DNA of 11,210 nt, taken from the NCBI GenBank assembly GCA_025454445.1, contig JALOOK010000085.1:1-11210 (forward strand). Reading direction: 5' to 3'. The DNA comes from Oscillatoria sp. Prado101. Its GTDB lineage: Bacteria > Cyanobacteriota > Cyanobacteriia > Cyanobacteriales > Oscillatoriaceae. The position numbers and the translations under genes were made by a program. The notes beneath the pieces were generated by a model that made no database searches, had not been told where the DNA came from, and was given only the letters and a program-made list of their open reading frames with translations. Within the stretch, counting starts at the first letter, position 1. The number at the start of each line of letters is the position of its first letter. Below are positions 5,517 to 11,210 of this stretch, piece after piece.

Positions 5517-8500
5517 ATGGCTTTATCAAAAGAAAATCAGGGTGATATGAATCGGGCTGGGGATCAGCTTCCAGACTCTGCTGACTCCCGTGAGGGTTCA
5601 GCAGAACAGCTCGAGCAGTTGGTGGAGCTATTGGCTGACTTGCTGGGCGCTGACTCAACTCAGGCATCTCCGTTGACACTCACCTCGCACAGCAATGGTT
5701 CAAACGGTAAAGCCGGCGGGCACGCTGCCGGGATTGACGGGCTGAAACTACCGCCGGTGGGAGCAGAACCGGCACAAGAGCACCCGCGCACTGAGCCGGT
5801 GGGGCTTCCGCAAGAGGATGCGCCAGTTGCGGGGCACCGGCAGGGGCTATTTCAGCCGCCAAAGCCGGTGGCACCGCCATTTGAGCCGCCATTTGAGCCG
5901 CCATTTGAGCCGCCATTTGAGCCGCCATTTGAGCCGCTATTGGAGCCGCCATTTGAGCACCCGCCCACTGAGCCGATGGGGCTTCCGCAAGAGGATGCGG
6001 CAGTTGCGGGGCACCGGCAGGGGCTATTTCCGCCGCCAAAGCCGGTGGCACCACCATTTGAGCCGCCATTTGAGCCGCCATTTAAGCCGCCATTTGAGCC
6101 GCCATTTGAGCACCCGCCCACTGAGCCGGTGGGGCGTCTCGAAGAACTGACTGCTGCTGAGGGGGATTCTGAGGAGCTATCTCCACCGGCACAGCCGTCT
6201 GAGCCAGCTCCAGAAAGCCCGCCCACTGTGCCGGTGGGGCGTCTCGAAGAACTGACTGCTGTTGAGGGGGATTCTGAGGAGCTATCTCCACCGGCACAGC
6301 CGTCTGAGCCAGCCCTAGAAAGCCCGCCCACTGAGCCGGTGGGGCTAGAGGTTTTTCACACTGGTGTGGGGGGGACTTCCAGCTCTACAGTTCAGCCGCC
6401 GCAGTCAGCGCCGGCAGAAAATACTCTGGCATCTAACGATAATTTAGAGGCTCTAATCGCGGCAATTGAGAAGCTGCCAATTTTGCCCCCTCCCCGCCCG
6501 ATGCGGCAGGAAAAAGCAGCCGAGTTACCGGTATCTCAGGAGAAGGAAAACGAAAGAATTGCGGCATTTGATAATTTTCCTCCAGTTTTGTTAGAGCTGC
6601 CCCAAAGTTTGGGGATGCCGGCGGAAGAGTCCCGGCTTTTGCCGGATAATTTAGGCGTGGCGAACACGGAATTTGAGAGTCTGCCTATTGTGCGAGAGCA
6701 GCCCCAGATGCCGGTGAGGCCATCCGAAAAATCCCAGGTGCCGGTGGGGAGCGCAGAGGAGGATGGGGGCAATGCGGTTGAGCGCTTGCAGAATCTTATT
6801 TTCGGCTCCGTAGTGTCCGACTTCGAGCGCGTGAAAAAGCTGCTGCTGGATTCGGAACTGCCCGGAGTGCGTCACCTGCTGGCAACTATTGAACATAAAC
6901 TGGGCAATCTGGAGCACCAGATTTACGATCCTAATGAACTGATTAAGCTGCTGCTGCCTTGGATTGCTGACATTTTGAGTCTGAAAGTCGCTGATTCTAA
7001 ACAAGAAGTTGTCAGGGCGATCGTGCCAATCATCGATGAAGTGATTAAGGGCAGGAGCCTGGAAGACAAGGCGGCAATGAGTGCGGCTATAGCCGACTTG
7101 ATACCGGCGGCAATTTCCAGACAGATCAGCAACTCCCCAAGAGAAATCGCCAAGGCAATCGGGCCAGAAATTGGCGCAGCCATCAGGGAGCAGATTAGAC
7201 TGGATCGGGAGGAGATCGTCAGCACCCTGGCACCAGCAATGGGCTCAGCCATCAAGGAACAGATTAACTTGGAGCGGGATGCGATGGTGGACGCCCTGTA
7301 TCCGGTGATTGGCAGCACAATTTCTAAATACTTGGCGGAAGCGATTCAGTCCATCAATAAAAAGATCGAAACTGCGTTTAGCCCACAGGGAATCTCCCGC
7401 AAGATACGCGCCAAAATTATGGGCGTCTCTGAGGGGGAATTAATACTCAGCGAGTCGATGCCCTATCTCGTCCAGGCTGTGTTTTTAATTCACAAAGGAT
7501 CGGGGCTGGTGATTGCTGAGGCGCAGCGCTCTGACAGCCTGAGACTGGAGTCGGAGATGGTGGCGGGGATGCTGACTGCTATCCGCAGCTTTGTGAATGA
7601 CTGTATTGTTCAGTCTGGGGAAATCGCGGAACTCGACCAGATAGATTATGGCGGTTCCAAAATCGTCTTGGAGGTGGCGGGATACTGCTATTTAGCGATC
7701 GTGATTAAAGGAGATCCGCCCAAGGCGTTCATCGAGAAGCTGCGGGACACGCTGGGCACTATTGTCCTCAAGTACGGCAAAGCCATTGAAGCGTTTGATG
7801 GCGATCCCGATACTGTCCCACCGGCAGTTCCGAAGCTTCTAGAGGCGTTAATGGAAATTGCCGCAGCGGAAAAGAAGGCGAAAGCTCCCACGGCTCTCTT
7901 GGGTTTTGGCTTGGGGATACTGAGCTTAATGCTCGTGTGGGGGATTGCTCAATATCGCAGCGGTATTGACCGGCGCATTGCGCAGAGTGCTGCCACAGCT
8001 CTAGCAGAAGCACCGGAGTTGGCGGTTTACCGGCTGACTGTGAGCGCAGAGGGAGGAACTTTGAAGCTGGCGGGAAAGTTGCCCAATCAGGAACTGCGCT
8101 CTCAAGCTGAAAAAATTGCTAAGATTGCCGCACCTGGCGTGAAGTTGGAGAATAAAATCATAGCTGTCGATGTGCCTCCCGATCCCGTGCTGGTGGCCGG
8201 TGAGGTGAAGCGGCTGACAGCGGTGTTGAATAAAATGGAGGGCGTTTCGATTTCAACGAGCTACGATCAACGCACTGTAACCGTGGGCGGAACGGTGAGC
8301 CGGCGGAGTGACGCCGAGAAAATCGCCGCTGCGCTCAAGCAAATTCCAGGAGTTCAGTCTGTTGTCAGCGCTGTAGAAATCAATCCGCTGGCGATCTCCA
8401 GCCGGATTTACTTCGATCCCGGTTCGGACACCCTGTCCCCAGCATATCAGGAGAAAATTGTCAAGATAAAGGAGTTTCTCAATCGATACCCCCAAAAATC

Positions 8501-8717
8501 TCTTAGGATAGTAGGGCACAGCGATACCACCGGCACCCCTGCCCAAAATCAGGAGCTGGCACTGGCCCGGGCCAGCGAGGTGCGAGACGCCCTCGTCAGG
8601 CAAGGGATAGATGCTCGGCGGCTGATTGTCGCGGGGAGCGCCAACCCTCCCGCAGATGTGGAGTCCAGTCAGCCACTACTGTTAAGTAGATGCGTGCGAT
8701 TTGAAGTGATCGACTAG
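5517..8717 (+). CDS. Giant single-pass OmpA-family protein with proline-rich repeats, helical repeats, longin-like and BON-like domains
   Basis: 1066 residues, no N-terminal signal peptide, one clear membrane helix at 792-813. Residues 1-790 should therefore be cytoplasmic and 814-1066 periplasmic. In order: an acidic start; proline/glutamate-rich repeats (about 87-275); a linker; a motif shared with the upstream coiled-coil protein (LQNLIFG...DF, 424-436); six exact 23-residue helical repeats (474-611); and a beta-beta-alpha-beta-beta-beta-alpha domain (about 645-760) resembling the longin/roadblock fold. After the helix come two BON-like domains (about 817-886 and 890-956). Last is an OmpA C-terminal domain (962-1066) with HSD (D1003) and the arginine of LALARASEV (R1018) at the peptidoglycan-binding positions. 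A plausible job is a peptidoglycan-anchored inner-membrane protein passing wall or envelope information to cytoplasmic partners. A second possible start, ATG 5547, lies ten codons in, with AGGG just upstream. The GTPase gene follows after 17 bases. Confidence 0.93.
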   Translation: MALSKENQGDMNRAGDQLPDSADSREGSAEQLEQLVELLADLLGADSTQASPLTLTSHSNGSNGKAGGHAAGIDGLKLPPVGAEPAQEHPRTEPVGLPQEDAPVAGHRQGLFQPPKPVAPPFEPPFEPPFEPPFEPPFEPLLEPPFEHPPTEPMGLPQEDAAVAGHRQGLFPPPKPVAPPFEPPFEPPFKPPFEPPFEHPPTEPVGRLEELTAAEGDSEELSPPAQPSEPAPESPPTVPVGRLEELTAVEGDSEELSPPAQPSEPALESPPTEPVGLEVFHTGVGGTSSSTVQPPQSAPAENTLASNDNLEALIAAIEKLPILPPPRPMRQEKAAELPVSQEKENERIAAFDNFPPVLLELPQSLGMPAEESRLLPDNLGVANTEFESLPIVREQPQMPVRPSEKSQVPVGSAEEDGGNAVERLQNLIFGSVVSDFERVKKLLLDSELPGVRHLLATIEHKLGNLEHQIYDPNELIKLLLPWIADILSLKVADSKQEVVRAIVPIIDEVIKGRSLEDKAAMSAAIADLIPAAISRQISNSPREIAKAIGPEIGAAIREQIRLDREEIVSTLAPAMGSAIKEQINLERDAMVDALYPVIGSTISKYLAEAIQSINKKIETAFSPQGISRKIRAKIMGVSEGELILSESMPYLVQAVFLIHKGSGLVIAEAQRSDSLRLESEMVAGMLTAIRSFVNDCIVQSGEIAELDQIDYGGSKIVLEVAGYCYLAIVIKGDPPKAFIEKLRDTLGTIVLKYGKAIEAFDGDPDTVPPAVPKLLEALMEIAAAEKKAKAPTALLGFGLGILSLMLVWGIAQYRSGIDRRIAQSAATALAEAPELAVYRLTVSAEGGTLKLAGKLPNQELRSQAEKIAKIAAPGVKLENKIIAVDVPPDPVLVAGEVKRLTAVLNKMEGVSISTSYDQRTVTVGGTVSRRSDAEKIAAALKQIPGVQSVVSAVEINPLAISSRIYFDPGSDTLSPAYQEKIVKIKEFLNRYPQKSLRIVGHSDTTGTPAQNQELALARASEVRDALVRQGIDARRLIVAGSANPPADVESSQPLLLSRCVRFEVID
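5778..6107 (+). repeat. Two long tandem units (177 and 153 bases) inside the OmpA-family gene
   Basis: Unit 1 (5778-5954, 59 codons) and unit 2 (5955-6107, 51 codons) are near-identical and encode EHP-TEP-GLPQEDA-VAGHRQGLF-PPKPVAP followed by PPFE repeats. The 24-base size difference equals exactly two of the internal 12-base repeats, a clear trace of slippage or unequal crossing-over. The reading frame is kept throughout. Confidence 0.9.
5874..5957 (+). repeat. 12-base tandem repeat, 7 copies (PPFE)
   Basis: Seven in-frame copies of a CCGCCATTTGAG-type unit encode PPFE five times, then PLLE, then PPFE (residues 120-147). This is a minisatellite inside the coding sequence. Confidence 0.92.
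6051..6110 (+). repeat. 12-base tandem repeat, 5 copies (PPFE)
   Basis: Five copies of the same 12-base unit as at 5874-5957, encoding PPFE with one PPFK variant (residues 179-198). Confidence 0.92.
6113..6322 (+). repeat. 105-base tandem repeat, 2 full copies plus a partial third
   Basis: Copies 6113-6217 and 6218-6322 each encode 35 residues of the form PPT-P-VGRLEELTA-EGDSEEL followed by SPPAQPSEPA-ES. They are almost identical at the DNA level. The start of a third copy (CCCGCCCACTGAGCCGGTGGGG) begins at 6323 before the pattern ends. The unit is acidic and proline-rich and probably disordered. Confidence 0.9.
6936..7349 (+). repeat. Six contiguous 69-base / 23-residue helical repeats in the OmpA-family protein
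   Basis: Residues 474-611 divide without gaps into six 23-residue units starting at 474, 497, 520, 543, 566 and 589. Each begins with an acidic residue or alanine followed by a hydrophobic one. Four of the six have a proline at position 8, hydrophobic residues follow at 10 and 14, and most units have a charged tail. Units 4 and 5 (EIAKAIGPEIGAAIREQI and EIVSTLAPAMGSAIKEQI) are the most alike. The pattern suggests a rod or solenoid of short helices. Confidence 0.8.
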
Positions 8718-8734
8718 GGGGCAAAAAGAAAATA

Positions 8735-9268
8735 ATGTCAACTGTATCTAAAAAAATGTGTCTTGTAGGTGACTTTGGGGTGGGTAAAACCAGCCTGATT
8801 CGCCGATTTGTGGATCGCCAGTTCAGCGATCAGTATCTGTCAACCGTGGGCGTGAAGATTTCCCGCAAGAACGTTGAGTTGGAACAGGCAGGACAGTCGG
8901 CCAAGAAGAATGTACAGTTGTTAATCTGGGATTTAGAAGGCCACACAAAATTTAAGGCGATTGCGCCCTCGTACCTGCAGGGAGCCAGCGGCGCTATCGT
9001 GGTGGCCGATATGACGCGCCCAGAAACCGTTGAGAATCTGGCAGAGCGGATACAGCTGGTTTTATCGGTGAATCCCAAAGCGGCAGTGATCGTCGCCTTG
9101 AACAAAGCCGACCTGGTGGAGGAGGAAAAACTAGCCAAACTGGCGCAGTCTGTTCAGTTTACAGAGAAACAGCGAGTGATCGCCATTTATACAACTTCGG
9201 CCAAGACCGGCAAAGATGTTGACGAAATGTTTCAAAAATTAGCGCAGAAAATGGTGGAAGTGACATAA
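8735..9268 (+). CDS. Small Rab/Ras-like GTPase
   Basis: 177-residue stand-alone Ras-superfamily GTPase. All G boxes are readable: G1 GDFGVGKTS (12-20), G2 threonine T37 in STVGVKI, G3 WDLEGH (65-70), G4 NKAD (123-126) and G5 TSAK (154-157). The overall pattern (SYLQGASGAIVVADMTRPETV, 79-99) is Rab-like rather than translation-factor-like. The residue after the G3 glycine is histidine (H70), where Ras and Rab use the catalytic glutamine. There is no C-terminal cysteine for lipidation, so membrane attachment would need a partner. The start ATG is 17 bases after the OmpA-family stop codon with only a weak ribosome site (AGGGGG about 13 bases upstream), which suggests translation depends on the upstream gene. 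Two stop codons (TAA TAG) end it. The likely role is a switch working with the OmpA-family protein and the PAS sensor. Bacterial MglA is the nearest functional analogy, not a claimed orthologue. Confidence 0.93.
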   Translation: MSTVSKKMCLVGDFGVGKTSLIRRFVDRQFSDQYLSTVGVKISRKNVELEQAGQSAKKNVQLLIWDLEGHTKFKAIAPSYLQGASGAIVVADMTRPETVENLAERIQLVLSVNPKAAVIVALNKADLVEEEKLAKLAQSVQFTEKQRVIAIYTTSAKTGKDVDEMFQKLAQKMVEVT

Positions 9269-9424
9269 TAGCAGATAATCGCAATTGTGGCCGGTGGCGG
9301 TGACGGTGCCGGGACGGTTTAGCCTGGACGGAATCACCGGGATGGCCTGATGGGATTTTCCCACTCACCCGCACTCCCAACAGTGACGGATGACCGGTGA
9401 GGCAGTTAGCGAGGGACAGAGGAC

Positions 9425-9432
9425 AAAGGAGA
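9425..9432 (+). promoter_or_regulatory. Strong ribosome binding site of the PAS sensor gene
   Basis: AAAGGAGA ends five bases before the ATG at 9438 and is the best Shine-Dalgarno in the window. The 169 bases between the GTPase gene and this start show no clear terminator, so read-through from the operon is possible. Confidence 0.8.
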
Positions 9433-9437
9433 CGTTT

Positions 9438-11210
9438 ATGCATCCACTGTTAAAGAAACTCTTAGCGCCAACCCGCAGGTCATACCTGACGGTGAATCAG
9501 GACTTGCTCATCCAAGAGACTTCCTTTGGCGTGGGGCGGTTTGCCGACCGGCCTCAGGAGGTGAGGGCCGGCTTTGATGTGCGTGACAGCTTTCCTGAAC
9601 TGATAGGGGTTGAAAATATATTAAAAGAAATTATTCGGGGGGAGCGGGACAGTTTTGAGTTGAAAGGGATTGACCGTTCTGCGGAAAATAGGGAGCCTTT
9701 CTATGTGGATTTATTGGTGACAGACTGCCAAGATGAAGAGACGGGGGAACCCGAGTTGGTTGTCTGGTTGGAAGATGTAACTGAAAAGATGGTTTTGAAG
9801 CAAAGCTTGGTGCAGAGAGCCAATGAAGCCAATCTTTTACTGAGCGCCTTAGCGACTTCAAATAATTATATAGGGCGGATTATTGCCTCAATAGCTGAGG
9901 CTTTGATAGTCACGAACAATTCAGGAAAAATCAAAACCGTAAATCGAGCGGCACTGGATTTATTTGGGTACAGCGAAGCGGAATTAATTGGCCATCACAT
10001 TTCCGTGATTATTACTGGGGAGCGACGCTTTTACACTCAGGCATCAGGAGCGAACGCGCCGCAGTCGCTGGAAGTTGTCTGTCTGACGAAAACAGGAGAA
10101 GAGATTCCCGTAGCCTTTTCCCGCTCCGCGATTGACAGTGAGGCGGAGGGGGTAGAAGATTTTGTGTATATCGGTCGGGACATTACCGAGCGCAAGCGGA
10201 CAGAGGCAGCAGTGGCCAAGATGAATGCGGCGCTAGTGCAAAGAGTTGGGGAGCGAACCGCCGAATTAAAGCAGACAATCCAGCGGTTAGAGAGTGAAAT
10301 TGCCGAGCGCTGGCAAACCGAAGCTGCCTTGCGGGAGAGCGAAGCGCGACTGAGCAGCTTGATAGACTCGCTGCAAGACGTAGTGTGGTCAATTTCAGCC
10401 ACGACTTTTGAGGTATTTTACCTAAACCCAGCCACAGAAACACTTTACGGTCGTTCAGTGGTGGAATTTCACGACAACCGGCACCTGTGGCAAGAAGTGA
10501 TTTATCCCTCCGACAGAGCTATCATTGCCCACTTTATCGAAATAATTCTAGAAACCGGCAGCGCCGAAATAGAGTACCGGATTGTCCGCCCCGACGGTGA
10601 GGTGCGGTGGGTGAATCACCGGGGGTGGCTGATGGGGGACAACACGGGGATTGAGACTCGCATCGACGGCTTAATCACCGACATATCCTTGCGCAAGCAA
10701 GCCGAAGTCTTGCTGCACCAGTACCAGACCCAGCTAGAAAACCTAGTGAGCGAGCAGACTGCCTCTCTGATAGAGACGAACAAACAGCTGCAGCAAGAAA
10801 TCAGGGTGCGGCAGCAAACAGAAGAGGAACTGCGCTTTGCCCGCGACAACTTGGAAGTCCTGGTGCGCTCCCGCACTGCAGAACTGGCAAAAGCCAACGC
10901 AGCGCTGCAGGCGGAAATTACCGAACGTCGGCGTGCCGAAAAGGCCCTGCAAAATATTGTGGCGGGGACAGCCTCCGTCACGGGAGAAGAATTCTTCGCG
11001 GCGCTTGTCCGCCATCTGGCAACAGCACTGGGCGTCCGCTACGTCATAGTGTCCTTTTTAGCTGCCGACAACCCGCCGGAAAAAATGCAAACTCTGGCCA
11101 TGTGGGTGGGTGACAGTCTGGGGGAAAACTTATCATACAGCCTAGCAGGGACTCCCTGTGAGGTGGCCATCAAACAGGCAAAGATGTGTTTTTACCCAGA
11201 TAAATTGCAG
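9438..11210 (+). CDS. Multi-PAS/GAF signalling protein (probably sensor kinase or cyclase), C-terminal part beyond window
   Basis: 591 residues are visible and the frame is open at the right edge. There is no signal peptide or membrane helix, so it is a soluble sensor. Residues about 15-117 form an atypical N-terminal PAS-like domain (SYLTVNQDLLIQETSFGVGRF ending VVWLEDVTEKM). A standard PAS with IVTNNSGKIKTVNRAALDLFGYS spans about 145-253 and ends GRDITERKR. A third PAS (about 304-420) has the PAS_3-like HLWQEVIYPSDR and ITDISLRK. Helical linkers with RTAEL patterns lie at 270-305, 437-472 and 476-510. A GAF-like domain begins near 515. No kinase, GGDEF or other output domain is reached, so the output is unknown; histidine kinase is the commonest ending for this architecture. 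Its position right after the Ras-like GTPase suggests it works with that switch. From general familiarity, N-termini of this kind occur beside small GTPase genes in other cyanobacteria. Confidence 0.88.
   Translation, partial: MHPLLKKLLAPTRRSYLTVNQDLLIQETSFGVGRFADRPQEVRAGFDVRDSFPELIGVENILKEIIRGERDSFELKGIDRSAENREPFYVDLLVTDCQDEETGEPELVVWLEDVTEKMVLKQSLVQRANEANLLLSALATSNNYIGRIIASIAEALIVTNNSGKIKTVNRAALDLFGYSEAELIGHHISVIITGERRFYTQASGANAPQSLEVVCLTKTGEEIPVAFSRSAIDSEAEGVEDFVYIGRDITERKRTEAAVAKMNAALVQRVGERTAELKQTIQRLESEIAERWQTEAALRESEARLSSLIDSLQDVVWSISATTFEVFYLNPATETLYGRSVVEFHDNRHLWQEVIYPSDRAIIAHFIEIILETGSAEIEYRIVRPDGEVRWVNHRGWLMGDNTGIETRIDGLITDISLRKQAEVLLHQYQTQLENLVSEQTASLIETNKQLQQEIRVRQQTEEELRFARDNLEVLVRSRTAELAKANAALQAEITERRRAEKALQNIVAGTASVTGEEFFAALVRHLATALGVRYVIVSFLAADNPPEKMQTLAMWVGDSLGENLSYSLAGTPCEVAIKQAKMCFYPDKLQ

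Noticed and set aside
5506..5544. 12-codon frame (ATG at 5506) overlapping the OmpA-family start
   Set aside because: Too short to judge, with no supporting conservation visible. Translational coupling is possible but not supported.
5680..6331. Several open frames on both strands with repetitive peptides (RHLS, AAQM and NGGS types)
   Set aside because: They are produced by the 12-base minisatellite, which has no stop codon in any frame. Only the frame of the OmpA-family gene continues into conserved domains.
10616..10981. 121-codon minus-strand frame
   Set aside because: Antisense to the PAS sensor coding sequence, with serine- and cysteine-rich shadow composition.
1..11210. tRNA, rRNA, CRISPR array or intact insertion sequence
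   Set aside because: I looked for cloverleaf arms, regularly spaced repeats and transposase motifs and found none. The inverted repeats present do not flank a transposase gene.

Overview
The window looks like chromosomal DNA of a cyanobacterium, probably a filamentous one. The evidence is the gene families: a CbiT-type cobalamin methyltransferase, a short Orn/Lys/Arg decarboxylase of the kind common in cyanobacteria, YchF, and a cytoplasmic-plus-periplasmic OmpA protein followed by a Ras-like GTPase and a multi-PAS sensor. Other support is a fold-back repeat with GTAGGGGCGGGTT arms that I associate with cyanobacterial genomes. The assignment rests on reading alone and no database was searched. 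The classic HIP1 octamer GCGATCGC does not occur. Instead the 7-mer ACCGGCA/TGCCGGT occurs about 30 times by eye.

Left part, minus strand (1-3103): the start of cbiT lies at the left edge and its last few codons are cut off. A 324-base non-coding stretch with two hairpins follows. Next is a PLP-dependent decarboxylase (912-2390) with a hairpin-rich leader and a plausible promoter at 2607-2634. A 9-bp stem at 2691-2713 looks like the terminator of the next minus-strand gene, which encodes a small secreted protein (2741-3103). Divergent from that gene is the housekeeping ATPase gene ychF (3230-4321, plus).

About 500 bases without a gene (4322-4826) then lead into the most interesting part, four plus-strand genes (4827 to the right edge). 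They encode a 203-residue coiled-coil protein, a 1066-residue single-pass OmpA-family protein, a 177-residue Rab/Ras-like GTPase, and a large soluble multi-PAS/GAF sensor that runs off the window after 591 residues.

The OmpA-family protein has a very large predicted cytoplasmic part. In order it carries long-period proline-rich repeats, a motif shared with the coiled-coil protein, six exact 23-residue helical repeats, and a domain whose strand and helix order resembles the longin/roadblock fold. A membrane helix, two BON-like domains and a peptidoglycan-binding OmpA domain follow. Read together, the four genes look like an envelope-spanning GTPase signalling module: a wall-anchored transmembrane protein with a possible GTPase-docking domain, its GTPase, a coiled-coil partner and a PAS sensor. 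The role is inference. The domain order, repeats and motifs are read directly from the sequence.
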